64,000 nt of DNA from Bog-756 sp049517675 (GCA_049517675.1 JBEKRV010000008.1:1-64000), one strand, 5' to 3'. Shown: positions 8,376-17,568, counted from the first letter of the stretch. Translations and numbers: made by a program. The notes: generated by a model not told the origin, from the letters alone.

Positions 8376-9781
8376 GCGCCGGGGGTGGGCCGAGGGTCGT
8401 CGTCGGCGGTGGGAGCCGGGTGATCCGTCCGCTCACCTGGAACAGGTTCGCCGACCGGGCCGATGCCGGCTGGCGGCTGGCCGAGCGGCTCGAGCGGTTC
8501 CGGGGCACCGGCGCCGTGGTGCTCGGGCTCCCCCGGGGCGGGGTGCCGGTCGCCTACCAGGTGGCGAGCGCCATCGACGCGCCCCTCGACATCATCGTGG
8601 TCCGCAAGCTCGGCGTCCCGTTCCAGCCCGAGCTGGCCATGGGCGCCATCGGCGAGGACGGTGTCCGCGTCCTCGACGAGCGGATCGTGGCCCAGGCCGC
8701 TGTCAGCGTGGACGAGATCGCCGAGGTGGAGCGGCACGAGCGTGCCGAGCTCGAGTCGCGGATCCGCCGGTACCGGCGCGGCCGCGACCGGACCGACCTC
8801 ACGGGCCGGATCGCCATCGTGGTGGACGACGGGATCGCCACCGGGTCGACGGCCCGGGTGGCGTGCCGGATCGCCCGCCTCCTCGGGGCGGCCAAGGTGG
8901 TCCTGGCAGTGCCGGTCGGCCCGTCCGAGACGCTGCGGAACTTCCCGGAGGCCGACGAGGTCGTGGCCGTCTCGGAGCCGGAGGACTTCCGGGCCGTCGG
9001 CCACCACTACGTCGACTTCTCCCCGACCAGCGACGACGAGGTCGTCGTGCTGCTCGATCGGGCGGCGCGCCGGTACCGGACAGAAGGGTGGGAGTCCGAG
9101 AGCGTCGATTGCGATATCGATGTGGAGATCCCGGCCGACGGGGTGACGATGCAGGGCCACCTGCACGCCCCCGATTCCGCCTCGGGACTGGTCGTGTTCG
9201 CCCACGGGAGTGGGAGTAGCCGGCACAGCCCGCGCAACCGCATGGTGGCCGAGGTGCTCTTCGAGGCCGGGCTCGGCACCCTCCTGCTGGACCTGCTCAC
9301 ACCGGGCGAGGAGCGCGACCGCTCGTTCGTCTTCGACATCCGGCTGCTGGCCGACCGGTTGACGGCGGCGACCGAGTGGGCGCGGCAACGGCCCGAGACC
9401 CGGTCGTGCCGGATGGGCTACTTCGGCGCCAGCACCGGCGCCGGTGCCGCGCTGTGGGCCGCGGCCGACCAGCCCGGGTCGATCGACGCCGTCGTGTCGC
9501 GGGGCGGTCGTCCGGACCTCGCCATGCCCCGGCTCGCCGAGGTGACCGCACCCACGCTGCTGATCGTCGGGAGTGAGGACGTCGCCGTGCTCGACCTGAA
9601 CAAGAAGGCGCTGGCCGCCCTCCCTCCCGGTCGCGGCGAGCTGGCCGTGATCGCGGGCGCCACCCACCTCTTCGAGGAACCGGGGACCCTGGCCGAGGCG
9701 GCCATGCTCGCCCGGGACTGGTTCACCCGGCATCTGCTGGCACCGGGAGAGGCCGCGGCCGGGACGGGGGAGGGACGATGA
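8372..9781 (+). CDS. Phosphoribosyltransferase - dienelactone-hydrolase-like fusion
   Basis: 469 residues. Residues ~15-225 are a type I phosphoribosyltransferase-like domain: LGLPRGGVPVAYQVA and the PRPP loop IVVDDGIATGSTARVA. Residues ~240-455 are an alpha/beta hydrolase of dienelactone-hydrolase type: VVFAHGSGSSRHSPRN (oxyanion region), nucleophile-elbow-like GYFGASTGAGAAL, PTLLIVGSEDVAVLD (acid) and GATHLFEE (His). The same domain pairing is known in the mycobacterial dormancy-linked protein Rv0571c. Substrate unknown; the PRTase fold may have a binding rather than base-salvage role. The start is set by ATGA overlap with the upstream gene and its stop overlaps the downstream ATG in the same way, so the three genes are co-translated. 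Confidence 0.85.
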   Translation: MSAGGGPRVVVGGGSRVIRPLTWNRFADRADAGWRLAERLERFRGTGAVVLGLPRGGVPVAYQVASAIDAPLDIIVVRKLGVPFQPELAMGAIGEDGVRVLDERIVAQAAVSVDEIAEVERHERAELESRIRRYRRGRDRTDLTGRIAIVVDDGIATGSTARVACRIARLLGAAKVVLAVPVGPSETLRNFPEADEVVAVSEPEDFRAVGHHYVDFSPTSDDEVVVLLDRAARRYRTEGWESESVDCDIDVEIPADGVTMQGHLHAPDSASGLVVFAHGSGSSRHSPRNRMVAEVLFEAGLGTLLLDLLTPGEERDRSFVFDIRLLADRLTAATEWARQRPETRSCRMGYFGASTGAGAALWAAADQPGSIDAVVSRGGRPDLAMPRLAEVTAPTLLIVGSEDVAVLDLNKKALAALPPGRGELAVIAGATHLFEEPGTLAEAAMLARDWFTRHLLAPGEAAAGTGEGR

Positions 9782-11100
9782 GCGTCGGCACACCGGGGTC
9801 CGGGATGACGGACGCCATCGGTCAGATCCGCTCGCTGGCCAGGCCGCTGCGGACCGTCGCCGATCTCGACCCGCTGGCCGACCGGGTCGGCCCCAACCGG
9901 TTCGTGTGCATCGGCGAGGCCTCCCACGGTACGCACGAATACTACGAGTGGCGCGCCCTGCTCAGCCGGCGTCTCATCGAGGACCACGGGTTCACATGGA
10001 TCGGCGTCGAGGGGGACTGGCCCGACTGCTGGCGCATCAATCGCTGGGTCCGGGGCCAAGAGGGCCACGACGTCGACGCCCACGCCCTGCTCGACCGGTT
10101 CGAACGGTGGCCGACGTGGATGTGGGCCAACGAGGAGGTCGCCGGGTTCCTGACCTGGCTGCGCGAGTGGAACGTGGCCCGGCCGGAGGCCGAGCGGGTC
10201 GGCTTCTACGGACTCGACGTGTACTCGTTGTGGGACTCCCTCCGGGAGATCATCGCCTGGCTCGAGGCCCACGCGCCGGACGCGGTGCCCACCGCCATGC
10301 AGGCCTGGCGGTGCTTCATCCCCTACCGCGAGGATCCCCAGGAGTACGCGTGGAGCACGCGGCTGGTGCCGGAATCGTGCGAGGCGGACGTGGTCGACCT
10401 GTTGGCCGCGGTCCGGCGGCGGGTGCGGACCCTGCCGCACGACGACGAGGAGGCGTTCGACGCCTGGCAGAACGCGGAGGTCGCCGCGGGCGCCGAGCAG
10501 TACTACCGGACCATGGTCCGCGGGGACCAGCAGTCGTGGAACGTCAGGGATGTCCACATGGTGGATACGGTCGACCGTCTCGCCCACCACCTCGGTGCAC
10601 GTTCGAAGGGACTGGTGTGGGAGCACAACACCCACGTGGGCGACGCCCGGGCCACGGACATGGCCCGGGCCGGCATGGTCAACGTGGGACAGCTCATGCG
10701 CGAGCGGCACGGCGCGGAGGGTGTGGCACTGGTGGGCTTCGCCTCCTACCGTGGGTCGGTGATCGCCGGAGGGGCCTGGGGGGCTCAGGAGTCCGTGCTC
10801 ACCGTTCCCCCGGCGATGGCGGGGAGCCACGAGGAACTGCTCCACCACGCCCTCGGGGCCGCGGCCGTGCTGGACTTCGGTGACGACCGTTCCGGCGCCT
10901 GGCTGTCCACGCGGCTCGGCCATCGGGCCATCGGCGTCGTCTACCAGCCCCGACGCGAATCCGGGAACTACGTACCCACGGTCATGGGTGCCCGCTACGA
11001 CGCCCTGCTCTGGTTCGAGGAGACCGAGGCGCTCGTCCCACTGCACCACGAGGGCCGGCCCAGCGAGCCGGAGCTCGAGACGGAACCGAGCGGGTTCTAG
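9778..11100 (+). CDS. Erythromycin esterase family protein
   Basis: 440 residues. Hallmarks of the EreA/EreB-like superfamily are FVCIGEASHGTHEYYEWR (active-site Glu/His block near residue 45), the WIGVEGDWPDC segment and EHNTHVGDAR (second His block). Most chromosomal members are not shown to confer macrolide resistance; the family may hydrolyse other esters. It is the last gene of the coupled operon with the PRTase-hydrolase. In Mycobacterium tuberculosis an erythromycin-esterase-like domain is fused to a PRTase domain (Rv2030c), so this operon looks like a split version of that partnership. It converges on panD with a 6-bp gap. Confidence 0.88.
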   Translation: MSVGTPGSGMTDAIGQIRSLARPLRTVADLDPLADRVGPNRFVCIGEASHGTHEYYEWRALLSRRLIEDHGFTWIGVEGDWPDCWRINRWVRGQEGHDVDAHALLDRFERWPTWMWANEEVAGFLTWLREWNVARPEAERVGFYGLDVYSLWDSLREIIAWLEAHAPDAVPTAMQAWRCFIPYREDPQEYAWSTRLVPESCEADVVDLLAAVRRRVRTLPHDDEEAFDAWQNAEVAAGAEQYYRTMVRGDQQSWNVRDVHMVDTVDRLAHHLGARSKGLVWEHNTHVGDARATDMARAGMVNVGQLMRERHGAEGVALVGFASYRGSVIAGGAWGAQESVLTVPPAMAGSHEELLHHALGAAAVLDFGDDRSGAWLSTRLGHRAIGVVYQPRRESGNYVPTVMGARYDALLWFEETEALVPLHHEGRPSEPELETEPSGF

Positions 11101-11106
11101 CTCCGA

Positions 11107-11457
11107 CTAGTTGAGGTTGGTCGCGGCGTTCTTCTCGTCGACGTGGACCACGCGGGGGCGGTGGGACCCGAGTTCGTGGTCCTCGTAGTCGCCGTAGGTG
11201 AGCAGGATCACCGTGTCCCCGACGTGCACGAGGCGGGCGGCGGCGCCGTTCAGGCAGATCTCCCCCGGCTCGCCCACGATGGCGTAGGTCTCGAACCGGG
11301 CCCCGTTGTCGACGTCGAGCACGGTGACCTGCTCGTGCTCGAGGATGTCGGCCGCCTCGAGCAACACCGGGTCGATGCTGATCGAACCGATGTAATTGAG
11401 GTCGGCGGCGGTCACGGTGGCCCGGTGGATCTTGGACTTGAGCATGCGGCGCCTCAT
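11107..11457 (-). CDS. panD: Aspartate 1-decarboxylase (pyruvoyl enzyme)
   Basis: 116 residues, MRRRMLKSKIHRATVTAADL. With this start the self-cleavage site is Gly24-Ser25 (YIGSISID), exactly as in characterised PanD; Ser25 becomes the pyruvoyl cofactor. DNGARFETYAI and GICLNGAAARLVHVGD-type blocks are conserved (here EICLNGAAARLVHVGD). It makes beta-alanine for pantothenate and CoA. The ATG overlaps the stop of the upstream gene (ATGA, 11454-11457), which supports this start over the GTG six bases earlier. No panB or panC is nearby. Confidence 0.95.
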   Translation of the reverse strand: MRRRMLKSKIHRATVTAADLNYIGSISIDPVLLEAADILEHEQVTVLDVDNGARFETYAIVGEPGEICLNGAAARLVHVGDTVILLTYGDYEDHELGSHRPRVVHVDEKNAATNLN

Positions 11458-11903
11458 GTCCACAAGCCTACCGAGCCGCCGGGGGATCTCCCACCAGGGC
11501 CCACCGGGAGTTCGTCGTCCGCAGGGGGAAGGGTCGGCGCCGTGGCGTCACCCCGCTTCTGCCGCTCCAGTTCGTCCACGAAGCGTGCGGTCCGGTCCGA
11601 GGGCACTCCGAGCAGCTCGACCAGCTGGCGACCTTCGAGCCCCTCGGCCAACGCGGCGTTGATGAGCGAGCTGCGGAGCGAGAACCGGACCGCCTCGAAT
11701 TCGGCCGGCGCCAGATTCATGCGGAGGTACCGGGGAGTGGTGCTCGTGGCCGCGATGGTTTGGGGGATGGACATGGACCGGGCCAGCAGGTCGCGCCCGG
11801 CTACTACCTGTTCGCCGCTGTGGGACAGGACGTCGGCCAGGTCGCGAGCGGCGTCCAGCCATCGGTCGACGTCGGCCAGGAGCGCGGCGTGGTCGGGATC
11901 CAC
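11454..11903 (-). CDS. Conserved hypothetical protein coupled to panD
   Basis: 149 residues from a GTG start. Mostly helical, soluble, with a C-terminal Pro/Gly-rich tail. The segment RSSLINAALAEGLEGRQLVELLGVPSDRTARFVDEL resembles a helical bundle, but I do not recognise a named domain. Its TGA overlaps the panD ATG, so the two are translationally coupled; a role linked to CoA or aspartate metabolism is possible but only by association. The frame keeps the same strong third-position GC as its neighbours, which supports it as a true gene. Confidence 0.7.
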   Translation of the reverse strand: MDPDHAALLADVDRWLDAARDLADVLSHSGEQVVAGRDLLARSMSIPQTIAATSTTPRYLRMNLAPAEFEAVRFSLRSSLINAALAEGLEGRQLVELLGVPSDRTARFVDELERQKRGDATAPTLPPADDELPVGPGGRSPGGSVGLWT

Positions 11904-11955
11904 GCCACGAGTTTGGGTTCCGGCCGTCGCCGTCCGGTCGGGCCCGGTGCCCGAC

Positions 11956-14900
11956 TCAGCCGACCGACACCGACGTCTTCACGGGCTGGGACGCCGAACT
12001 GTCCCCGATCCCGATCCCGTAGGTTCCCGGCACCGTTGTCCACGCCCCGTCCACGTAGGACTGGAACGCCGACGATGGCACGTCGAGGGTCACGGTCTGG
12101 GAGGCCCCGTGGGACAGGGAGACGGGTGCGAAGGCCACCAGCTGCGCCGGGGGCTCGTCGGCCGCAGCGGGGTACGTCAGGTAGGCCTGGGCGACGTCGG
12201 TACCCGCCCGGCTCCCGGTGTCGGTGACGACTGCCGACACCGCGACACCGGTTGCCGTCCGGGCGATGGACGGATCCCGGAAGGAGAAGGTCGTGTACGA
12301 GAGCCCGAAGCCGAACGGGAAGAGCGGCCGGGTCCCGGTGGCATGGTCGTAGCGGTAGCCCACCTCGAGGCCCTCGCTGTAGGTCGCCGTCAGACCCACC
12401 CCGGGCCACTGGGCCTGCGTCGAGATCCCCGACCGGTCCGCGATCGTCGGGAAGGTCACCGGAAGGTGGCCCGACGGGTCGATGTCACCGGTCAGCAGGG
12501 CGGCGACGGCGGCGCCGTCCTCCTCCCCCGGATACCAGGCCTCGAGTACCGAGTCCACGTGGTCGAGCCACGGCATGACCACCGCTCCTCCGGTGTTCAG
12601 CACCACGACGGTCCGGGGGTTGGCCGCGGCGACGGCGGCGATCAGCGCGTTCTGGTCTCCGGGAAGGGAGAGGTCCGGCCGGTCGAAGGTCTCGGCGCTG
12701 TAGTCGGCGGCGAACACCACCGCGACCTGTGAGGAGCGGGCGGCGGCCACGGCCTGGGCGATGGCGTCGCCGACGTAGGACATCCCGAGGTGGAGGATGC
12801 TGGCGATGTCCGCCGGGTCGGCCACCGGCGTCCAGTCGAGGTCCATCTGGTAGTGGTGGCCGCCCACGAGCTCGATCGAACCCGACCAGGTCCCCTGGTC
12901 GTGGGTCACGGTGTCGGCGACGGCCGGCATCCCGTCGAAGGTGAGCGAGGACGATCCGCTCCCGGTCAACGAGAACGCGTACAGCCCGGATCGTGGGGGC
13001 GTCATGGTTCCCCTCCAGGTCACCCGGACACCGGTCCAGCCCCGGGGGAGCTCGATGCTGGTGGCGCCGGCCGCGACCGCGTCGACGTCGGGAAGCCGGT
13101 CCTCGACGCCCCCACGGTGGCGCCGGGGTCGAGAGGCGGGCGGATTCGTGTGGATCTGGTCCGGACTGGCCGGGGCCAGGGGCGGGGCCGGCACGATGAT
13201 GGCGTCGGTGACCGGGTCCACGACGGTGATCGACGGCCCCGTGCCCGAGGCACGTGCGACGGTGAGGGTCAGGCCGTGGCCGACCCCGGACCGGGGGAGG
13301 AGGTCGGCCGTCGGGACGGACGGCAGCGGTTTGGTGGAGGAACCCCCGTCGGCGTAGCGCACGGTGACGCCGGGGCCCAGCCGGGACTCGAGGGCGGAGA
13401 GCGGCGTCGAGGTGAACGGCGCCGTCACCCGGGACGAGCCGAAACCCGAGGTCACCGGCGCGTCCGACGCATCGGCTCCGATGACCGCCACCGAGCGCAG
13501 CCGGGCGGTGCGGAGGGGCAACAGCCCGGACCGGTTCTCGAGCAGGACGGCGGAGCGCTCGGCCGCCGTCAGGGCGAAGGCGGTGTGAGAGGGGGTGTCG
13601 ACCGGGGTCCCGGGTGTTCCGGTCGTCGTCCGGCCGATCAGCCCGTACGCGAACATCTGGGTCAGCATCCGGGTGACGTCGGCGTCGACCGTGGCCACCG
13701 GGACGAGCCCGTCGGCCACGTCGGTCGCGAGTTCGGTCGCCGATGCCGGCTTCAGGAGGTCGATGCCGTCGTCCAGGGCGGTCGGGGGGTCGTGCACGGC
13801 ACCCAGGTCGGAGCGGACGAATCCGGAGAAGCCCCACTCCCCGAGGATCGTGGTGAGGGAAGGGTCCTCGCACTGGAAGGTCCCGTTCAGCTCGGGGTAG
13901 GCGCACATGATGGAGGCGACGTGGGCCTGGGTGACCGCAGCCTTGAAGGGCGGCAGGTAGATCTCCTGGAGGACCCGGTCGGACACCCGGGCGTCCAGGG
14001 CTCCCCGGTCGGTCTCCTGGTTGTAGGCCACGAGGTGCTTGGCCTGGGCCATGACCCCCTGCGACTGGATCCCCTCGATGTCGGCCACGCCCATCTCCGA
14101 GGTCAGGAAGGGGTCCTCGCCGTAGGACTCGTAGGCGCGACCGCTTTCCGGGACGCGGTCGATGTTCAGGTCCGGACCCTGCACGACGTCGATCCCCTGG
14201 CCACGTGCCTCGTCCCCGACCACCTGGCCGTACTGCTGGGCCAGCGCGGTGTCGAAGGTGGCGGCGATACCGAGTGGGGCGGGAAGCTCGGTGACGCCGG
14301 TGTCCCCGAAGGCCAGTCCGGACGGGCCGTCCTGCAGGGTGAGCGACGGGATGCAGAGCCGGCCGACGCCCGCGTCGACGTTCTCGTAGGGGCCCGACGT
14401 GAGGAGAACCAGCTCGCCGATCTTCTCGGCCAGGGTCATGCGGGCCACGACGAGACCGGCGAGCGTGGTGGGGGACTCGCCGGCGCTCATGGCCGCCTCG
14501 AGCCACGGGCAGTCGGCGACGTCGACGGCCGCGGTGGGAAGTCCCGGGGACGCACCCGGTGTGGGCGTCGGTCCGGCTGGCGGCGTCGGGTTGGCCACCG
14601 CGGCGGGGCCGGCGCCGGTCGGGACGGTGGTCGGCGCGGTCGGCGGTGTCGGGCGCTTCGGTGTGATCGGCCCCGGTCGGGTCGTGGTCGGCGGCGCCGG
14701 TCGGGTCGTGGACGGCGGCCTCGGATGCGGGGTGCGGGGCCGATGCGAGCGCGACGCGGGACGGGTCGTCGTGGTCGGTGGCGTGGTCGCGCCCGCCACC
14801 CCGGCCAGTGCAACCGGCAGGACGCCGGCCAGGACCGCGGCCAGGGCGACCGATGCGAGACGACGGAACGGCCCCCGTCCCCTACGCCCGACGGCCCGGT

Positions 14901-14979
14901 CGACGGGCGTCACGACGATGGGACGCCGACCTCGTTGGATCGGTCGACGAGGGTCGGGGTGGCGGTCGGTCGGGTCCAC
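11956..14979 (-). CDS. Secreted GH3 beta-glycosidase with PA14 insert and FnIII-like tail
   Basis: About 1007 residues. A twin-Arg-rich basic N-terminus and hydrophobic stretch (SVALAAVLAGVLPVALAGVAGA) form a signal peptide, followed by a Thr/Pro linker to about residue 150. The GH3 N-domain has LQDGPSGL and the nucleophile Asp391 in GFVRSDLGAVHD. The GH3 C-domain is split by a PA14 domain (about 645-740) that probably binds carbohydrate, then resumes with VVVLNTGG and EAWYPGEEDG, and ends with a fibronectin-III-like domain. It should release sugars from beta-glucosides outside the cell. GTG at 14979 was chosen because GAGGG lies 9 bases upstream; GTG at 14913, nearer the signal peptide, is the alternative. 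Confidence 0.9.
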   Translation of the reverse strand: MDPTDRHPDPRRPIQRGRRPIVVTPVDRAVGRRGRGPFRRLASVALAAVLAGVLPVALAGVAGATTPPTTTTRPASRSHRPRTPHPRPPSTTRPAPPTTTRPGPITPKRPTPPTAPTTVPTGAGPAAVANPTPPAGPTPTPGASPGLPTAAVDVADCPWLEAAMSAGESPTTLAGLVVARMTLAEKIGELVLLTSGPYENVDAGVGRLCIPSLTLQDGPSGLAFGDTGVTELPAPLGIAATFDTALAQQYGQVVGDEARGQGIDVVQGPDLNIDRVPESGRAYESYGEDPFLTSEMGVADIEGIQSQGVMAQAKHLVAYNQETDRGALDARVSDRVLQEIYLPPFKAAVTQAHVASIMCAYPELNGTFQCEDPSLTTILGEWGFSGFVRSDLGAVHDPPTALDDGIDLLKPASATELATDVADGLVPVATVDADVTRMLTQMFAYGLIGRTTTGTPGTPVDTPSHTAFALTAAERSAVLLENRSGLLPLRTARLRSVAVIGADASDAPVTSGFGSSRVTAPFTSTPLSALESRLGPGVTVRYADGGSSTKPLPSVPTADLLPRSGVGHGLTLTVARASGTGPSITVVDPVTDAIIVPAPPLAPASPDQIHTNPPASRPRRHRGGVEDRLPDVDAVAAGATSIELPRGWTGVRVTWRGTMTPPRSGLYAFSLTGSGSSSLTFDGMPAVADTVTHDQGTWSGSIELVGGHHYQMDLDWTPVADPADIASILHLGMSYVGDAIAQAVAAARSSQVAVVFAADYSAETFDRPDLSLPGDQNALIAAVAAANPRTVVVLNTGGAVVMPWLDHVDSVLEAWYPGEEDGAAVAALLTGDIDPSGHLPVTFPTIADRSGISTQAQWPGVGLTATYSEGLEVGYRYDHATGTRPLFPFGFGLSYTTFSFRDPSIARTATGVAVSAVVTDTGSRAGTDVAQAYLTYPAAADEPPAQLVAFAPVSLSHGASQTVTLDVPSSAFQSYVDGAWTTVPGTYGIGIGDSSASQPVKTSVSVG

Positions 14980-15152
14980 GGTGCGCGACCCTCGGAGGAG
15001 TGGGCGGTGCACGCATCCATCGTAGGGACGTACCAGGGTCGAGATACGGCGCCCCCCGCCGGTCCGCCCTGCCACCGAGGGAGGGGGAGAGGAGGTGCCG
15101 AGGGGCCAGGGGACGGCCGGTGCGGCCGGTGTGGTCGGATCCGTCGGGGTTC

Positions 15153-15617
15153 TCAGTCCGGTTCGGCCGGGACGGGCACGGTGCGCCAGCCCGAGGTCTC
15201 CCTACGATCATCCGTGCAGGAGATGACCTGCCAGACATCGGGGGTCCAGCGATAGACGGCCGCCTGGCCGTGGTTCCGTCCCATGGCCACCGCCTCGCGG
15301 TCACCCAGCCCCAACACGGCGACACCCTCCTCGAAATGATCGCCGACGAGGTCCCGCCCGATCGCCGGCCAGTAGGTGAGTCCGGCCGCATCGAGGTCGG
15401 CGAGGAGTCGGGCGTTGCGGGCGTCGTTGACGTCCCGGTCCAGACGGATACTGTCGGGGTTCCACGCGGTCAGCACGTGGACCGCCGACTGCGACCGTCG
15501 TGGCCACCGGCCGTGCACTCCCGCGGCGGCGGGCACGATGCGGAACGGGTGCCGGCCGGGGGGAGCGACGTCCACCACGGCGACCCGGTAGGAGTCCCAG
15601 TCCTGCTCGGTCGCCAT
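15153..15617 (-). CDS. DUF3293 domain-containing protein
   Basis: 154 residues. The pattern VLTAWNPDS ... N-x2-R-x3-L-x2-L-x3-G, then VAVLGLGDREAVAMGRNHGQAAVY, matches the DUF3293 family (typically 120-160 residues, cytoplasmic, unknown function). The ATG is preceded directly by an in-frame GTG; either may be used. Same strand as the flanking P450 gene (37-bp gap) and the GH3 gene, but no functional link is evident. Confidence 0.75.
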   Translation of the reverse strand: MATEQDWDSYRVAVVDVAPPGRHPFRIVPAAAGVHGRWPRRSQSAVHVLTAWNPDSIRLDRDVNDARNARLLADLDAAGLTYWPAIGRDLVGDHFEEGVAVLGLGDREAVAMGRNHGQAAVYRWTPDVWQVISCTDDRRETSGWRTVPVPAEPD

Positions 15618-15654
15618 CACCCGGCTCGAAGGAGGGCCGTCGGGACGTCCACCG

Positions 15655-16899
15655 TCAGCGGAACGTGGCGGTCACCGGCAGGTGCTTGACGCCACCCACG
15701 AAGTTGGCCTGGGCCCACTCCGGTTCCCCGGCCACCTCGATGGTGTCGACGGCCGCCAGCAGTTTCGGGAGGATGGTGCGCAGCTCCCGGCGGGCGAACG
15801 TCGAGCCCAGGCAGAAGTGCTCGCCGCCACCGAAGGCGATCATCCGGTTGGCGTTCGGCCGGGACACGTCGAAGTCCATGGGGTGGTCGAACATCCGTCC
15901 GTCCCGGTTGGCCGACGGGTAGGACAGCAGGAGGCGGTCGCCCTCGGGGATCTCCACTCCGGACAAGGTGGCCGGTCTGGTCAGGTACCGGAGGAAGTGG
16001 CGCACCGGGGAGGTCCACCGGATCATCTCGTCCACGGCGTTGTTGACCAGGTCGGGCCGGCTCTGCAGGAGGGCGATCTGGTCCTGGTGGCGCAGCAGGG
16101 CCTCGAGGCCGCCGGACAGGGCGAACGACGTGGTGTCGTGGCCGGCCGTGGCCACGATCGTGTAGTACCAGAGCCTGGCGTTCCCGCCGAGGGGGCACCC
16201 GCCGACCTCCGCGTTGGCGATGACCGAGGCGAGGTCGTCGCTCGGGTGGGCCCGCCGGTCCTCGGTGAGTTCGGTGAAGTACCCGTCGAACTGGGCGATG
16301 GTGTCGGTGATCAGCGCCATCGGGTCGGACAGGTCGCCGAGGTACTCGGGGTCGGCGGCACCGAAGATGCCCTGGGTCAGCTTCAGCATCGTGGGCTCGT
16401 CCTCCACCGGCACGCCGAAGATCCCCATGATCACCCGGAGCGTGTACGGCACGGCGATCTCCTGGGCGAAGTCGCAGGCACCGTCGAGCTGGCGGAACTT
16501 GTCCACGAATTCGTCGGCGATCGCGTCGATGGCCTCCTGGCGCCTGGCCACGGCCCGGGGGCGGAACCAGTCGTTGGCCAGGCCCCGGTGGTCGGCGTGC
16601 TCCTCGCCGTCCATGTGGACCAGCGTCTGGGGCTCGATGCCGATCGACCGCAGGAACTCCAGCTGGGCATCCGGTCCGAGGACCGAATTCCGGGTGTTGA
16701 GGAAGTGCTCGTTGTCCCGCGACACGGCGAAGACGTCCTCGTGTCGGGTCACGGCCCAGAACGGGGTGTACCCCTCCTCCTCGACGCGCAGGACCGGCAT
16801 GCCGTCGCGCAGCTCGGCGGCGGCGGCGTGCCACCCGGCCTGGTCGGCGTAGAGGGTGGGGTCGATGAAGATCGCTCCACGGGGGTCTGGTTGGGTCAT
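15655..16899 (-). CDS. Cytochrome P450
   Basis: 414 residues, a normal length for soluble bacterial P450s. I-helix oxygen-activation motif TAGHDTTS, K-helix ExxR in DEMIRWTSPVRHF, and heme loop AFGGGEHFCLGS with the cysteine ligand at Cys363. It hydroxylates an unidentified hydrophobic substrate and needs ferredoxin and reductase partners, neither of which is nearby. The ATG has GGGAG six bases upstream. Homology to P450s (IDPTLYADQ) starts just after it; the longer open frame has no homology. It is divergent from the Rrf2 regulator across 172 bp. Confidence 0.93.
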   Translation of the reverse strand: MTQPDPRGAIFIDPTLYADQAGWHAAAAELRDGMPVLRVEEEGYTPFWAVTRHEDVFAVSRDNEHFLNTRNSVLGPDAQLEFLRSIGIEPQTLVHMDGEEHADHRGLANDWFRPRAVARRQEAIDAIADEFVDKFRQLDGACDFAQEIAVPYTLRVIMGIFGVPVEDEPTMLKLTQGIFGAADPEYLGDLSDPMALITDTIAQFDGYFTELTEDRRAHPSDDLASVIANAEVGGCPLGGNARLWYYTIVATAGHDTTSFALSGGLEALLRHQDQIALLQSRPDLVNNAVDEMIRWTSPVRHFLRYLTRPATLSGVEIPEGDRLLLSYPSANRDGRMFDHPMDFDVSRPNANRMIAFGGGEHFCLGSTFARRELRTILPKLLAAVDTIEVAGEPEWAQANFVGGVKHLPVTATFR

Positions 16900-17071
16900 G
16901 GCTGCTCCCGGTGTGGTTGGCACGGCGAGGGCCGCAGGTGGGACGGGACTCCCCTCGGGCATGTCCGTCGACGGAGCCGATGCTACCCACCGGGGTCGTG
17001 GAGGAGCCGGAGGCGGGGATTTCCGCGGACCCAACGTGCGCTGAACACGCGCCAGCTGGGAGCATGGTGGT

Positions 17072-17542
17072 GTGAAACTCGTTCCGACCCGACGCACGGA
17101 CTACGCCATCCGGTCGTTGATCTTCCTCACCAATGCGGCGGAGACGCCGGTGACGGCGAACGCCATCGGCGAGGCGATGGAGATCCCGACGGGATTCCTC
17201 CAACAGGTCCTCCGTGAGCTCCAGCAGGCCGGGCTGGTGACGTCGAGACCGGGGCCGACCGGCGGATTCGCGCTGGCGCGGCCGGCGGAGCAGATCACCG
17301 TCCTCCAGATCGTCGAGGCGCTGGAGGGTCCCCTTCGGTCGGCGGAGTGCGCCCTACGTGGCGGTCCGTGCCACTGGGACGATGTCTGCGCCCTCCACTG
17401 GGTGTGGTCGTCCGCCCGCGACGCACTCTGCGAGCGGCTGGAGGAGGGAACGCTGGCCCGGGTGGCGGCGGACGACCGGGCACTGGCCGCGGGCCGGCTG
17501 AGCATCCCCGCCGACTCGCACCGGACCAAGGACGCCAGCTGA
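17072..17542 (+). CDS. Rrf2 family Fe-S transcriptional regulator
   Basis: 156 residues from GTG (GGGAG nine bases upstream). N-terminal winged helix with TRRTDYAIRSLIFL and IPTGFLQQVLRELQQAGLVTSRPGPTGGF, the family recognition helix and wing. Three cysteines at 93, 100 and 106 (C-x6-C-x5-C, in SAECALRGGPCHWDDVCALH) match the Fe-S cluster ligands of IscR/NsrR/RirA-type members, so it probably senses iron, Fe-S status, NO or oxidants. It lies between two P450 genes and is divergent from the first, a likely target. It converges on the second P450 with 26 bp between stops. Confidence 0.92.
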   Translation: MKLVPTRRTDYAIRSLIFLTNAAETPVTANAIGEAMEIPTGFLQQVLRELQQAGLVTSRPGPTGGFALARPAEQITVLQIVEALEGPLRSAECALRGGPCHWDDVCALHWVWSSARDALCERLEEGTLARVAADDRALAAGRLSIPADSHRTKDAS

Positions 17543-17568
17543 CGCCACGGGGCCGGTGAGCCGGGTCG

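Noticed and set aside
9778..11100. Erythromycin-esterase gene as a macrolide resistance determinant
   Set aside because: Chromosomal, in a stable operon without mobile elements; family membership alone does not show drug hydrolysis.
12485..14506. Long open frame (673 codons) overlapping the GH3 gene in another phase
   Set aside because: Arg/Gly/Pro-rich translation without domains; the GH3 frame contains the catalytic Asp and full domain order.
12790..15255. 821-codon open frame antisense to the GH3 gene
   Set aside because: Antisense of a strongly coding gene; repetitive Gly/Val/Arg/Asp composition, no recognisable motif.
15617..17203. A 528-codon open frame on the minus strand over the first P450
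   Set aside because: Out of frame with the P450 that carries intact heme, ExxR and I-helix motifs; translation is Arg/Gly/Pro-rich low complexity, a GC-bias artefact.
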